A DNA stretch of 64,000 nt from Pseudarthrobacter phenanthrenivorans Sphe3 (GCF_000189535.1 NC_015145.1:3596001-3660000); one strand, 5' to 3'; shown: positions 22,949-34,316, counted from the first letter of the stretch. Notes: generated by a model from the letters alone, not told the origin. Made by a program: numbers and translations.

Positions 22949-24657
22949 CGTCCCCGGCACCGGTGACCACCCCGGCCGGAGGCCACGCCCAGGTGACCCT
23001 GCGCCGGCTGATCCAGTACGCCCTTCTGTTCGCCCTGGTAGTGATCGCCGCCAGCGGCCTCAGCGGATTGCTCGAAAGGCTTTTTACCTCCGGGGCGGTC
23101 CTGGCATCCACGGATGTTGCCGGGCTCGCGCTGTCCCTGGCCTTCACCCTGATCGGCGGACCACTGGCACTGCTGCTGTGGTGGTTCGTGTGGAGGAGGC
23201 TCGACGACGAGGCGGAACGCACCTCCGCCGGTTGGGGCCTCTACATCACCGCCATGTACGCCGTCTCACTCTTCATCTTCACCACCTCCTTCCTGGGACT
23301 GGCAACGTCCCTGATAGGCCAGTGGAGCAGCGATTGGGCACCCACGCTTGCCAACAGCATTGTCTGGGCAGCCATCTGGGGCTGGCACCGCTGGATGTGG
23401 AAGCACCCCAGGGAAGCCACCACCCATCTGGAGGACGTGCGGGCCGTCGTCGGATCGGTGTTCGGCCTGCTGCTCGGCGCCGGAGCCGGCATTGCCGCAC
23501 TTGGTGGCCTGCTCGACGTCGCCATCCGCGGCTTCCCGCTCACTGTCACCGTTGAGCCCTGGTGGTATTCCGTGCTCCGCTCACTCATCTGGGCTGCCGG
23601 CGGAGTCATCGTATGGTGGTGGCACTGGTTCCGCGAGGGCGGGCGCCGCTTCCAGACGGGCCTTGTTGACGTCATCATGATTGCCGTCGGTATCTTCGCT
23701 GCAGGGATCACTGCCCTCGGCGGTGCGGGCGTGGTGCTGTTCGTGCTCCTGCGCCTTGCCTTCGACCGGGACGACCCGCTGAACGAGTTGCTGGAACCGT
23801 TGGCCCCGGCCATCGCCGCGGCACTCGTGGGGACGCTGGTGTGGCGGTATCACCGCACTGCCGCGATCCGCCGTTCCCTCAGCACGATGCGCGCCAGCCT
23901 CCTGGTCACCTCGGCGGTTGCCCTGGCCGCCGCCGCTTCCGGCGTGGGTGTTGTGGTGAACGCGCTGCTGGCTGCCGCAGTGTCCCCGCTGGCAGGCGGG
24001 GCTACGCGCACGTTGCTCCTGGGCGGCATCAGTTCACTCCTGGTGGGCGGACCGGTCTGGTGGCTGGCATGGGATCCCCGGCACCAGCCGCAAAAGGCGG
24101 AGTCCATCCCGCCGGGGCGCCGCATTTACCTCATCTCGTTCTTTGGCGTCAGCGCCGTGGTGGCGCTGATTACGCTGCTGGTGATCGGCTACCGGCTCTT
24201 CGAATTCCTCCTCGGGGATGTCACCGGCGGCAGCCTGCTGGACCGGGTCCGCGCCCCGCTGGGGCTTCTGGTGGCCGCCGGGCTCGTGGCGGGGTACCAC
24301 TTCGCCCTCTGGCGGCATGACCGCACCCTGCTCGCCGCCGCCCAGCCAGTCCGCAAACGGACCATAGACCACATCACCCTGGTCACGGGGCGGCAGGCCG
24401 ATTCTGAAACGTTGGCGAAAGGCATCGCTGATGCCACCGGCGGCGCGAGAGTCACCCTTTGGCTGCGGGCGGACGACGGCGGACCGGCGCTTCCCGCTCC
24501 AGGTGCTTCTTCCGCGGGGGCACCTTCCCAAGCGGCGGCTGAAACGGTGAGCCAGGTGGCGGCCGCCCTGGACGGAGTCACCGCGCGGCACGTCCTGGTA
24601 CTTCTGGGCCAAGGCAACCAGCTGGAAGTCATACCCCTGCACACCCCGCCCAGATAA
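22945..24657 (+). CDS. DUF5671-type multi-pass membrane protein
   Basis: 570 residues with about twelve hydrophobic segments arranged as repeated pairs. Repeats include LALLLWWFVWRRLDDEAE, GGVIVWWWHWFREGGRRFQ and GGPVWWLAWDPRHQPQ, the Trp-rich pattern of DUF5671 proteins. A soluble C-terminal ~90 residues (HITLVTGRQADSETLAKGIADATGG onward) is uncommon and might be a small regulatory domain. Function unknown. Translationally coupled (ATGA) to the upstream membrane-anchored protein. Confidence 0.75.
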   Translation: MTSPAPVTTPAGGHAQVTLRRLIQYALLFALVVIAASGLSGLLERLFTSGAVLASTDVAGLALSLAFTLIGGPLALLLWWFVWRRLDDEAERTSAGWGLYITAMYAVSLFIFTTSFLGLATSLIGQWSSDWAPTLANSIVWAAIWGWHRWMWKHPREATTHLEDVRAVVGSVFGLLLGAGAGIAALGGLLDVAIRGFPLTVTVEPWWYSVLRSLIWAAGGVIVWWWHWFREGGRRFQTGLVDVIMIAVGIFAAGITALGGAGVVLFVLLRLAFDRDDPLNELLEPLAPAIAAALVGTLVWRYHRTAAIRRSLSTMRASLLVTSAVALAAAASGVGVVVNALLAAAVSPLAGGATRTLLLGGISSLLVGGPVWWLAWDPRHQPQKAESIPPGRRIYLISFFGVSAVVALITLLVIGYRLFEFLLGDVTGGSLLDRVRAPLGLLVAAGLVAGYHFALWRHDRTLLAAAQPVRKRTIDHITLVTGRQADSETLAKGIADATGGARVTLWLRADDGGPALPAPGASSAGAPSQAAAETVSQVAAALDGVTARHVLVLLGQGNQLEVIPLHTPPR

Positions 24658-24765
24658 CGGGAGCTTTTGGGCAGCTATGCGGGGTTGGAGGCCGTTTATC
24701 CCTTCGCAGTCTGTCCGGAACCCCCCCCAGGCGGAGGTTGGGCTTTAGAGCAAAGGAGGCCAATG

Positions 24766-26220
24766 ATGGCTGCTCGGAGAGTTGGATCCGATGGTGTGTC
24801 TGGCGGAGGAAAGGGCGGCGTGCGCTGGCTCGGCTGGGCGGCCATTGGTGTCTTGGCCCTCGTTGGCTGTTCACCAGGAACTCCGGCACCGGGAGCAAGT
24901 CCGTCGGAGAGTCCTGCCACCGCGCCACCGGCCTCTCCTTCGACTGGTTCCGGATCTTCCGGGTTTCCTGAGAAAGCCTTCACGGACGCGGAGCTTGCGG
25001 CGGTCATCAACGGCGTAGGCCAGAGCCGGAACCTGCCATATCCCGCGGCGCAGGATACCGGGCGCCTGCGCAGCGGAGCATCCAGCGGCTCATTCCCGCA
25101 GGTCGGCAGCGAGGCGACTCCGCCCGAATGCGCGGTCTTTGCCCCGCAGAACCCTTTCGTCCGCTGGGCGGACAAGAGCGTCAGCTTCGCAGAGGGGGCG
25201 ATGCCCATTGGCGGAGCTTCAGGACCTACCACCACCATCATGATTTCGCTGCGCAGCGCGGAAAAGGATGCCATTACAAAGGCGGACTTCAGTTACACGG
25301 AGGATCTGGCGGCCCGCTGCAAAGAGTTTGACTTCATGTACACGGAATCCGGGCGAACCTCGACTTACACCGTCGGATTGCTTGATGTTGCTCCGGTCGG
25401 CGAAAAATACTACGGCACCATGCAGACCACCAAGCCCAAAGGGCCCGGAGACTACGGTTTGGTGGGGCTGCGGGTACTGGCAGGGACGATGTCCATTTCG
25501 CTGAGTCTCTCCGTGGCCGCGCTTGATTCGGCGGCGGACGCCAAACCAGCCCTCGACTCCATGTCCGGGCTGGCAAAACAACTAATCGACCAGGCTGTGC
25601 AAAGGCCGCCAACAGTGGCCCCGGCGGCGGCGAACTCCATGACACCGGAGGATCTGGTTGCGCTGGCAAAAGGCGTCACTGGGCCCAACGGCAACACTGT
25701 GGAGCTTTTCGGGGCTTCCGTCATCGGCCCGGCACCAGGCTTCACGGGAGGCACACCATCGCAGGAACCCCTGGAACGCTGCACGCTGAGCGACGCGGCC
25801 TACTACGGTTCCCTCACGGGCGCAGTCATCGGCCAGGGACAGATCCCCGGTGCCACCAAGATGGAGTACATCGACGTCACCATGATCAATATGCCGGCGG
25901 CGGCCGTCCCGCCCTATCCCTTTGATTCCCGGGCGGCGGAATTCCGCGAGTGCGAAACCCTCCAGGAGGACATGGGCGGCAGTGTCCGGCCATTTCCCGC
26001 CCTCTCCCGCCTCACCGTGTCCCTCGCCGCCGACGCAAGCTACGCCGTCGCCCATCAGCTTTCGGATGGGACAGGCGAATGGCATGTCCGCGCCGGAGCC
26101 CGCAAGGGCATGCTCTCGGTAGAAGCGAGTACCCGGCTGAACGCCCAAACGGAAGCCCAGGCCACCGCGGACGGCCTGATGGAGTTCTTTGGCAAGGTGT
26201 TTTCCAGTGCCGGGCTCTAG
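24766..26220 (+). CDS. Secreted lipoprotein, tandem paralog 1
   Basis: About 484 residues; AAAGGAGG ends 6 nt before ATG 24766 (ATG 24763 also possible). Lipobox LALVGC places it on the outer face of the membrane. After a Pro/Ser/Ala linker come two similar halves, each opening with a Leu/Val-Ala helix (AELAAVINGVG; EDLVALAKGVTG). I do not recognise the family. It is clearly paralogous to the next gene, sharing PVGxKxY, GxxxLAGTxxI, LIDQAVxxPP and DLxxLxxGVTGPxG. Likely substrate- or envelope-associated; no transporter is adjacent. Confidence 0.72.
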   Translation: MAARRVGSDGVSGGGKGGVRWLGWAAIGVLALVGCSPGTPAPGASPSESPATAPPASPSTGSGSSGFPEKAFTDAELAAVINGVGQSRNLPYPAAQDTGRLRSGASSGSFPQVGSEATPPECAVFAPQNPFVRWADKSVSFAEGAMPIGGASGPTTTIMISLRSAEKDAITKADFSYTEDLAARCKEFDFMYTESGRTSTYTVGLLDVAPVGEKYYGTMQTTKPKGPGDYGLVGLRVLAGTMSISLSLSVAALDSAADAKPALDSMSGLAKQLIDQAVQRPPTVAPAAANSMTPEDLVALAKGVTGPNGNTVELFGASVIGPAPGFTGGTPSQEPLERCTLSDAAYYGSLTGAVIGQGQIPGATKMEYIDVTMINMPAAAVPPYPFDSRAAEFRECETLQEDMGGSVRPFPALSRLTVSLAADASYAVAHQLSDGTGEWHVRAGARKGMLSVEASTRLNAQTEAQATADGLMEFFGKVFSSAGL

Positions 26221-27625
26221 GGCGGCCCGCTGGGCCGGCGGAGTAATGACGCTGCTGGCCCTCGCTGCCTGCTCCCCGACCCCGGATACCACATCGTCGC
26301 CTTCTCCCCAGGGCCAAACCACGAGCGCCCCACCGAACGCTGTGCCTGCTGAGACCTATGACGACCAGCAGCTCGTAGATATCGCAAAGACCGTGGTGCA
26401 GGCAAGAAGCCTTCAGGGCATGGTGATGGACACACGGAGCCTCCGCAGCACTTCGGACGCCTACCAGGGCCCTGCGATCACCAGCACGAGCATGCCGGAG
26501 GCGTGCTCGGCATTCCGGTTGCCCGCTGTTGCGGAGGGCGATGTTCGGCAGCCGGACAAGGATGTGGGGTATGCCCAAGGCACAGTTCCGCTCGACGCAA
26601 AGCAATCCCCCCTGTCCACCATCGCGTTTGTGCTGAGGAGTGCCTCGAATGACCGGCTGGCGGCGGCGGGCTTCAACGGCACCGATGACCTGATGACGGA
26701 GTGCGCCGAGTTTGAACGGGCCATCGCGGTACAGTTCGCCGGAGGAGCCCCGGGCGGGATGACCACAACCTATGCGGTCCGGCTCACGGGTACTGCGCCC
26801 GTTGGACAGAAGGCGTATGCGACCGTGCAAAAGGCAAAAGGCCTTGGCACCGCGGACATGGGGGCGGCAGGCATGCAGGTCCTGGCCGGTACTCTCACCA
26901 TCGAGATGGCGCTGACTCTGTGGCCGGTGAGCCAGGAGTCCGCGGACCAGGCCAAGGAGTCCATGACTGCTCTTGCCCGTGAGCTGATCGACCAAGCTGT
27001 GAAGAACCCGCCAAGCTCCCCCAGACCGGTACCGGCAGGTGCCCGCAGCCCGGACGACCTGGCCCGCCTGCTCACGGGGGTCACGGGACCGGCTGGCACG
27101 AAGCTCTATGTGAGTCCTACTGAAGCCCGGACAATCACCTCCGCCCAAGGGTCCTCACCACTTCCCTCGCGAACCCCCTGCAGCTACGACGACGCCACCT
27201 ACTTTGCCGCCCTGGCCGAAGGCGCCACCATGGCCAAGGCGATTGCCTCAACCGAGGACAAAATGATCGCGCTGGACGTTACCGCAATCAGCCTGGGCTC
27301 AGCGGTCCAGCAGCCGTTTCCCTTTGATGGGCGGGCCACGGCAATCAAAGACTGCACCACCATCCAAGCCAACATCACGGGCATAGGCGTGCTGGCTTTT
27401 GCTCCCGTCCGGCACCTCGAAGTAAAGTTCGACGGCGAATCCGGCTATGCCTTCAGCTATCAGGCTGCAGAGGAACCAGGCCGCTGGTATATCCGCCTGG
27501 GGGCCAGGAAGGGCACCACCTCGGTAGAGGTCAGCACCTCAGCATGGAGTTCCCTGGAGGAGGACAAAGTCCAGGCCGCCGTCGAAGCCGCAACCGCGGT
27601 TATCGAGCAGGCGCTGCGTCAGTAG
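26207..27625 (+). CDS. Secreted lipoprotein, tandem paralog 2
   Basis: About 472 residues with lipobox LLALAAC. The start overlaps the end of paralog 1: GTG 26207 (AAGG upstream) or TTG 26189 (GGAG upstream) both give a sensible signal peptide. The sequence follows paralog 1 through its length: two halves, PVGQKAYATVQKAKGLG, MQVLAGTLTIEMALTL, RELIDQAVKNPP and RSPDDLARLLTGVTGP. Overlap and similarity indicate a tandem duplication with coupled translation. Function unknown. Confidence 0.72.
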   Translation: MPGSRAARWAGGVMTLLALAACSPTPDTTSSPSPQGQTTSAPPNAVPAETYDDQQLVDIAKTVVQARSLQGMVMDTRSLRSTSDAYQGPAITSTSMPEACSAFRLPAVAEGDVRQPDKDVGYAQGTVPLDAKQSPLSTIAFVLRSASNDRLAAAGFNGTDDLMTECAEFERAIAVQFAGGAPGGMTTTYAVRLTGTAPVGQKAYATVQKAKGLGTADMGAAGMQVLAGTLTIEMALTLWPVSQESADQAKESMTALARELIDQAVKNPPSSPRPVPAGARSPDDLARLLTGVTGPAGTKLYVSPTEARTITSAQGSSPLPSRTPCSYDDATYFAALAEGATMAKAIASTEDKMIALDVTAISLGSAVQQPFPFDGRATAIKDCTTIQANITGIGVLAFAPVRHLEVKFDGESGYAFSYQAAEEPGRWYIRLGARKGTTSVEVSTSAWSSLEEDKVQAAVEAATAVIEQALRQ

Positions 27626-27781
27626 GTTGGGCCCCGACTTGAGGGGGTCCGCCGCTCTCGGGCGGTGCTCTCTCCCCGCCGCACGCAGGAACCCGCAAGG
27701 TGACGTGGGGACTCCACCCCAAACTTCTCTAGACTGGCCGGGGGGATGCCACAGCTACGGACATGAGTGAAGGAGTACAGG

Positions 27782-28204
27782 ATGAGTGGAGAAGTTGTTG
27801 TAGGGGTGGACGGCAGCGCATCGGCCAGGAAAGCGGCCGAAGTGGCACTGGGCCTGGCGGAGAAGTTGGGCGCCACACTCCACGTGGTCACCGCGTTCGA
27901 GACGGAAAAGCCAGAGACGTTCGGCGTCGGCTCGGACCAGGTGAAGGTCTTCAGCGCTGACAGTGCCGAGAATGTGGCGAAATCACTGGCTGCATCGCGG
28001 CCGGGAGTCCGGATCACCCACTTCGCTGCCCGCGGCAAGCCCGCCGACGCGCTGATCAAGGAAGCCATGCGCCTGGACGCCGGGCTGATCGTGGTGGGCA
28101 ACCGCAGGATGCGCGGCATCGGCCGTCTCCTGGGCAGCGTCGCCAACAGCGTCGCGCACAACGCCCCCTGTGACGTCTACATCGCCAACACCTACGAGGA
28201 CTAG
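27782..28204 (+). CDS. Universal stress protein (UspA family)
   Basis: 140 residues, single Usp domain. VVVGVDGSASARKAAEVALGLAEKLGA at the start and GLIVVGNRRMRGIGRLLGSVANSVAHNAPCDV at the end supply the ATP-binding motif G-x2-G-x9-G-S. It is therefore likely an ATP-binding Usp. AAGGAG ends 6 nt before ATG 27782. Usually induced in stress or growth arrest. It is followed by a shared-core hairpin. Confidence 0.9.
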   Translation: MSGEVVVGVDGSASARKAAEVALGLAEKLGATLHVVTAFETEKPETFGVGSDQVKVFSADSAENVAKSLAASRPGVRITHFAARGKPADALIKEAMRLDAGLIVVGNRRMRGIGRLLGSVANSVAHNAPCDVYIANTYED

Positions 28205-28236
28205 CTCCTGACTGTTAACATGTGAAGCACTAAAGC

Positions 28237-28278
28237 CAAGACGGACGACGACGGGACCTCCCGCCGTCGTCCGTCTTG
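28237..28278. terminator. Hairpin terminator
   Basis: Arms 28237-28256 and 28259-28278 (CAAGACGGACGACG...CGTCGTCCGTCTTG), 20 bp with one mismatch and a 2-base loop, 33 bp after the usp stop. Shared core with a locus-specific outer stem. Confidence 0.75.
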
Positions 28279-28405
28279 CATTCTGAGGGGCTGGCCCAGC
28301 GCTTCCATCAAGATTTGCTCAGTTTATCCCGTCGGTAGATAAACCCTCTTCCCTTGCCCGCGCAGCCTGCCTAGGGTTGCTACACACGCTTGCCAAGGGG
28401 GAAAC

Positions 28406-28570
28406 ATGAAAAGCACCGATGACGTTCCGCAGACTGCCCACGACGATGTTCAGCAGCCTGTTGTTTCCGATCCACTCGAGGGCCGCCAGCGCACAGTGGC
28501 CGAGTGGACCGGCGACCTCCTGCTCGGGATGCGGCAGCCTGTCCAGTTCAGGCTCGCCGACTGGCCCTAG
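28406..28570 (+). CDS. Small hypothetical protein (54 aa)
   Basis: 54 residues from ATG 28406, with AAGGGG 5 nt upstream. Acidic N-terminus, then VAEWTGDLLLGMRQPVQFRL and a final ADWP. No recognised family. A GC-rich hairpin (28581-28607) lies just after the stop. The good ribosome-binding site and terminator support a real small gene; the remaining bases up to 28729 show nothing else. Confidence 0.5.
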   Translation: MKSTDDVPQTAHDDVQQPVVSDPLEGRQRTVAEWTGDLLLGMRQPVQFRLADWP

Positions 28571-28580
28571 GAAATTCCGG

Positions 28581-28607
28581 GGCCCGTGCCACTGCGAAGT
28601 GCGGGCC
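28581..28607. terminator. Possible hairpin terminator
   Basis: GGCCCG (28581-28586) pairs with CGGGCC (28602-28607), and CAC with GTG inside, leaving a TGCGAA loop and a 3-nt bulge. It is placed right after the 54-residue gene. No T-run. Confidence 0.4.
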
Positions 28608-28729
28608 ACCTGGATCACCGGTATGACTCCCGCGGCAAGGCTCCGGGAGCCATGCGCCCAACACGGCCAGCGCACTAATCCAGGTTGTTGCCTGCCGTTT
28701 CCGGCCCGCACGCCTCTGGCCGCGGAACC

Positions 28730-28966
28730 CTAGCTTGAGACGTCCTTTTCGATTTCCTCGGCGAGGTCGTCCACTGCTTCGGGCCGCAGCTCGATGCCCG
28801 CTTCATCGAAGCGTTCCTCGAGCACGTGGCTGACGTCGTCCTGGACGTGGCCCAGCCGGATCTCGTCGCGGACCTCCTCGGCGATGCTTTCCGCCGTCTC
28901 CACGCCGTCGACCTCCTCCATGGTGTCGTCGTCGAAAGGGGCATCGGTTTCAGCTGCGTCAGTCAT
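28730..28966 (-). CDS. Small acidic hypothetical protein (78 aa)
   Basis: 78 residues, very acidic. The C-terminal half (ESIAEEVRDEIRLGHVQDDV, then HVLEERFDEAGIEL) is predicted helical; the N-terminus is disordered Asp/Glu. No recognised family and no cysteines. It lies 40 bp downstream of the 73-residue gene on the same strand, at the 3' end of the glycine/C1 unit. Confidence 0.55.
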   Translation of the reverse strand: MTDAAETDAPFDDDTMEEVDGVETAESIAEEVRDEIRLGHVQDDVSHVLEERFDEAGIELRPEAVDDLAEEIEKDVSS

Positions 28967-29006
28967 ACCTCATCGTTGCCGGTTGCGCGGGAGTGGTCAA
29001 CAGCAG

Positions 29007-29228
29007 CTAGCCCTTGACTTCCACCTTGACGAAGTCCTCCCGGTGGAACATCCGGCGCTCCGGCCAGCCATCCATCATCACCCAAAGGACGGTACCGTCC
29101 GGCGTGCTGCCGTCCACCACGCCGCACCCGATGTGCTGCCCGTCGCGTGAAAGCCGCACAGGCTGGCCCAAGGGCAGGGCGTTCCACGAGACCTTCCGCC
29201 AGCTGTGTGCGTTGCCCGGATTATTCAT
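29007..29228 (-). CDS. Small hypothetical protein (73 aa)
   Basis: 73 residues, soluble and beta-rich: LPLGQPVRLSRDGQHIGCGVV then TVLWVMMDGWPERRMFHRED. It starts 5 bp after the MTHFR stop and is presumably co-transcribed. The pattern resembles a small SH3-like barrel, but I cannot name a family. Confidence 0.6.
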   Translation of the reverse strand: MNNPGNAHSWRKVSWNALPLGQPVRLSRDGQHIGCGVVDGSTPDGTVLWVMMDGWPERRMFHREDFVKVEVKG

Positions 29229-29233
29229 GCCGC

Positions 29234-30031
29234 CTACCGCAGTACGACAGTGCGGTTGCCCAGCAGGGTGGGAACCGCACCGACGTTGTTGAAGCTGTAC
29301 AGGTGGATGCCGGTGATACTCCCCGGCTGTGTCTCCAGCCCGGTGATCAGGCTGTCCGGGGAATAGCGGTCACCACCGAGGAGATTGCGGACCAAAGGGC
29401 CCTTGCGGCTAAGGAATTTCAGGGAACTTCCGACGCCGATCTGCGTGGCAAGTGCCACCAGCTTGGTCCGCGGGACGGACCCCGCCACGCCGGCCCAGAC
29501 GGGCAGGTCCACACCTTCACGGCGCAAGAGTGCCGCGTAGTCATGGATTTTTCCGGCGTCGAAGCACATTTGGGTGACCACGTGGCTGGCCAGATGCTGC
29601 TTGGCCAGCAGGCCGTCCAGCAGGTCCAAAGGGCTGACGGCGGGGTGGCCTTCCGGGTAGCCCGCCACACCGGCCAGCATCAGCCCGCCAGTGTACTGGG
29701 CGATGTCTTCCAGTACCGGAAGGGCGGAGTCGTAGTTGCCAGCGGCCTGTTTCCGGTCGCCGCCGATGACGAAGACCTCGCGGATGCCCGCGGCATCGCA
29801 GGCGCGGACAATCCCGGTGAGTTCGGCGCGGCTGCGGATGCTCCGCGCGGCGAGGTGCGGGACCACCGTGTAGCCGTCGTCGCTCAACTCAATGGCGGTG
29901 CGCATGGTCCGCTCGATGCCGTGGTGCGGCAGGCACGTGACGCTGAGCGTGGTGGTCCGGGGCACCCTGGCCTGGACCTGCTCAACGATTCCCTCGGAAG
30001 GGATGATTTCAATTCTGACGGGGAACATCAT
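29234..30031 (-). CDS. Methylenetetrahydrofolate reductase family protein
   Basis: 265 residues, a TIM-barrel MTHFR-like flavoprotein, shorter than MetF (~295). Recognisable parts are IEIIPSEGI at the start, LSVTCLPHHGIERTMRTAIEL, VPHLAARSIRSRAELTGIV, REVFVIGGDRKQAAGNYDSALPVLEDI and VTQMCFDAGKI with the folate/flavin-region Gln. It should reduce methylene-THF to methyl-THF, or run in reverse to oxidise methyl groups. Placed after lipA in the gcv operon, it fits handling of the C1 unit from glycine. Such divergent MTHFRs also occur in demethylation pathways. Confidence 0.82.
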   Translation of the reverse strand: MMFPVRIEIIPSEGIVEQVQARVPRTTTLSVTCLPHHGIERTMRTAIELSDDGYTVVPHLAARSIRSRAELTGIVRACDAAGIREVFVIGGDRKQAAGNYDSALPVLEDIAQYTGGLMLAGVAGYPEGHPAVSPLDLLDGLLAKQHLASHVVTQMCFDAGKIHDYAALLRREGVDLPVWAGVAGSVPRTKLVALATQIGVGSSLKFLSRKGPLVRNLLGGDRYSPDSLITGLETQPGSITGIHLYSFNNVGAVPTLLGNRTVVLR

Positions 30032-30067
30032 TGGTCCTGTCTATTATCTGGTCCGGGCTATTCCGGA

Positions 30068-31087
30068 TCAGGCAGAGGCGGCGAGCACGGTGCTGGCTTC
30101 CTGGCGGGTGGTGCCGGAGTCCTGGATGCCGTCGGCGATGTGGGCGAGTTCGGCGGGGATGTCCCGGCCCTTCTTGCGCATGGCGGTGGCCCAGAGCCGG
30201 CCGGCCCGGTAGGAGGAACGGACCAGGGGCCCGGACATGACGCCGAGGAAGCCGATCTCCTCGGCCTCGTGCTGCAGGTCCACGAATTCCTGGGGCTTAA
30301 CCCACCGGTCCACCGGCAGGTGCCGCTCACTGGGGCGGAGGTACTGGGTGATGGTGATCAGGTCACACCCGGCCTCATGCAGGTCCTTCAGGGCCTCGCT
30401 GATTTCTTCCCGGGTTTCGCCCATGCCCAGGATCAGGTTGGACTTGGTCACCATGCCCAGGTCCCGGCCCTGCGTGATCACATCCAGTGACCGCTCGTAG
30501 CGGAACGCGGGCCGGATCCGCTTGAAGATCCGTGGCACGGTCTCCACGTTGTGCGCGAACACCTCCGGCCTGGAATCACAGATCGCCTTGATGTGTTCGG
30601 GTTTGCCGGAGAAGTCCGGGATCAGCAGCTCAACCCCGGTGCCCGGGTTCAGCTCGTGGATCTTCCGGACCGTCTCGGCATACAGCCACACGCCCTCATC
30701 GGCGAGGTCGTCGCGGGCCACGCCGGTGACCGTGGCATAGCGCAGCTGCATGGACTGCACCGAGCGGGCCACCTTGGTCGGTTCAAACATGTCCACCGGG
30801 GACGGCTTGCCGGTATCGATCTGGCAGAAATCACACCGCCGCGTGCACTCGGACCCGCCGATCAGGAACGTGGCCTCCTTGTCCTCCCAGCACTCGAAAA
30901 TGTTGGGACAACCGGCCTCCTCGCACACCGTGTGCAGGCCCTCCTTCTTGACCAGGTTCTTCAAGCCCACGAACTCCGGACCCATCTGGACCTTGGCCTT
31001 GATCCACTCCGGCTTCCGCTCCACAGGAACAGCAGCATTACGCTGCTCAACGCGCAACAGCTTCCGGCCTTCAGGTGCCAATGTCAT
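30068..31087 (-). CDS. lipA: Lipoyl synthase
   Basis: 339-residue radical SAM enzyme inserting two sulfurs into octanoyl-lysine to make lipoyl groups. Both [4Fe-4S] motifs are intact: auxiliary C55-x4-C60-x5-C66 and radical SAM C81-x3-C85-x2-C88. The C-terminal RSSYRAG serine that ligates the auxiliary cluster is present. Start at ATG 31087; an in-frame ATG at 31108 would overlap sdaA. In this operon it supplies the lipoyl cofactor of GcvH. No lipB is adjacent, so octanoyl transfer is encoded elsewhere. Confidence 0.95.
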   Translation of the reverse strand: MTLAPEGRKLLRVEQRNAAVPVERKPEWIKAKVQMGPEFVGLKNLVKKEGLHTVCEEAGCPNIFECWEDKEATFLIGGSECTRRCDFCQIDTGKPSPVDMFEPTKVARSVQSMQLRYATVTGVARDDLADEGVWLYAETVRKIHELNPGTGVELLIPDFSGKPEHIKAICDSRPEVFAHNVETVPRIFKRIRPAFRYERSLDVITQGRDLGMVTKSNLILGMGETREEISEALKDLHEAGCDLITITQYLRPSERHLPVDRWVKPQEFVDLQHEAEEIGFLGVMSGPLVRSSYRAGRLWATAMRKKGRDIPAELAHIADGIQDSGTTRQEASTVLAASA

Positions 31088-31101
31088 GTGGTTTTCTTCT
31101 T

Positions 31102-32544
31102 TCAGCATTCGACGACGTTGACGGCGAGGCCGCCCATGGCCGTTTCCTTGTATTTGGAGCTCATGTCCTTGCCGGTTTCACGCATTGTCACAATGACCTC
31201 GTCCAGGGAGACCCGGTGTGAGCCGTCGCCCCAGAGGGCCATCTTCGCCGCGTTGATCGCCTTCGCCGCGGCAATGGCGTTCCGCTCGATGCACGGCACC
31301 TGGACCAGCCCGCCGATCGGATCACACGTCAAACCCAGGTTGTGCTCCATCGCGATCTCCGCCGCGTTCTCCACCTGCGCCGGAGTCCCGCCCATCACCT
31401 CCGCCAGACCCGCGGCGGCCATCGACGACGCCGAGCCCACCTCGCCCTGGCAGCCCACCTCCGCCCCGGAAATGGACGCCTGCTCCTTGTACAGCACCCC
31501 GACGGCACCGGCGGCGAGCAGGAACTTCACCACCACATCGTCCCGGTCCTGCTGGGTGGCGTTCTCCATCCCAGGTGCGAAATGCAGCGCGTAGTACAGC
31601 ACCGCCGGGATGATCCCGGCCGCACCGTTCGTCGGCGCCGTGACCACCCGGCCGCCCGAGGCGTTCTCCTCATTCACCGCCAGGGCAATCAAGTTAACCC
31701 ACTCCTGCCAATACTTCGGGTCATGGAACTCCCCCGAGCCGGCACCGGCGTCGCTTCCGGCGCCGCCGGGGCGTGCGCTTTCCTTCCGCAACCGGTCATA
31801 CCAGTCAGGGGCACGGCGGCGGACCTTCAACCCGCCCGGCAGCACCCCCTCACGCTTCAAGGACGTGGCCACGCAGCCCTCCATGACGGAGTAAATATGC
31901 AGCAGGCCCGCCCGGATCTCCTCAGGGCTCCGGCTGTCCTCCTCGTTGACCCGCATCACGTCGCTGATCCCCAAACCCGTCACCCGGCAGTGCTCCAGCA
32001 GTTCCGCGGCAGTCCGGAACGGCAACGGGAGCTCCTTCTTGGACTCCTCCAGCTCCTGCAGCGCCGCGTCCTCTTCACCCTCCCGGACAATGAACCCGCC
32101 ACCCACCGAGAAAAACGTCGCCGTGTGCAGAACGTCGCCGCCAGCGTCGGACACCGTAAACGTCATCCCGTTCGTATGCCGCGGCAGGACCGTCAACGGC
32201 CGCAACACCATATCCTTCACCCCATACGGCAACGCCATCGCACCGCCCAACTGCAGCATCCCGGTCTCCGCGATCGAGGCCAACCGCTCCTCCACCTCCT
32301 CCGGCAGGATCAGCTCCGGATGGAACCCCTCCAGCCCCAGCAGGACCGCCGTCATCGTCCCATGCCCATGACCCGTCGCCGCCAACGAACCATAAAGATC
32401 CACCCGCAACGACGCCACCCCAGCCAGCACGCCGGAAGCCTTCAACTCCTCCGCAAAAACAGCAGCAGCCCGCATCGGCCCCACAGTATGAGAAGAAGAA
32501 GGCCCAATCCCGATCGAAAACAGATCAAAAACGCCGACTGCCAT
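31102..32544 (-). CDS. sdaA: L-serine ammonia-lyase, iron-sulfur type
   Basis: 480 residues, the single-chain form with the beta domain first ([19 protein letters not shown]) and the alpha domain after ~200. Cluster-binding cysteines are visible in [21 protein letters not shown] and the C-terminal region, which ends VVEC; a C-terminal Cys tail is typical of this family. It deaminates serine to pyruvate and ammonia. In the operon it disposes of serine made by GlyA from glycine. Its stop lies 14 bp before the lipA start. Confidence 0.95.
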   Translation of the reverse strand: MAVGVFDLFSIGIGPSSSHTVGPMRAAAVFAEELKASGVLAGVASLRVDLYGSLAATGHGHGTMTAVLLGLEGFHPELILPEEVEERLASIAETGMLQLGGAMALPYGVKDMVLRPLTVLPRHTNGMTFTVSDAGGDVLHTATFFSVGGGFIVREGEEDAALQELEESKKELPLPFRTAAELLEHCRVTGLGISDVMRVNEEDSRSPEEIRAGLLHIYSVMEGCVATSLKREGVLPGGLKVRRRAPDWYDRLRKESARPGGAGSDAGAGSGEFHDPKYWQEWVNLIALAVNEENASGGRVVTAPTNGAAGIIPAVLYYALHFAPGMENATQQDRDDVVVKFLLAAGAVGVLYKEQASISGAEVGCQGEVGSASSMAAAGLAEVMGGTPAQVENAAEIAMEHNLGLTCDPIGGLVQVPCIERNAIAAAKAINAAKMALWGDGSHRVSLDEVIVTMRETGKDMSSKYKETAMGGLAVNVVEC

Positions 32545-32613
32545 GGTGTGTTCCTAACTGGACGGAGAAGGTGAGATAGCGCGGCCCCACCGGGCCAAAG
32601 GGTGGCCAGACGA

Positions 32614-33932
<1,319 letters not shown>

Positions 33933-33936
<4 letters not shown>

Positions 33937-34316
33937 AGTTCGCCGCCGTTGGCTGAGGCGTACTCTTCAGCGGACATCAGCGGGCCTTCTTCGGTCACGG
34001 CCACTTTGAAGAGCCAGCCCGCGCCGTAGGGATCGTTGTTGATCAGGGCGGGATCGGAGACCACTTCGTCATTGATTTCCACTACTTCGCCGGTGACGGG
34101 AGCGTAGAGGTCGGAGACGGACTTGGTGGACTCCACCTCGCCGCAGGTCTCCCCCGCGGTCACCGTGGAACCGACCTCGGGCAGGTCCACGTAGACGATG
34201 TCGCCCAGGGCTTCGGCAGCGACGGCGGAGATGCCGATGTTGGCGGGGCCGGATCCGTCAGCAGCAACCCATTCGTGCTCGGCGGAGTACTTGAGTTCAG
34301 CAACAACTTTTGCCAT
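33933..34316 (-). CDS. gcvH: Glycine cleavage system H protein
   Basis: 127-residue lipoyl carrier that shuttles the aminomethyl group between GcvP and GcvT. The lipoylated lysine is K65 in [19 protein letters not shown]. Full length. It is separated from gcvT by ~104 bp containing a 32-bp-period direct repeat, the largest gap inside the gcv core. Confidence 0.96.
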
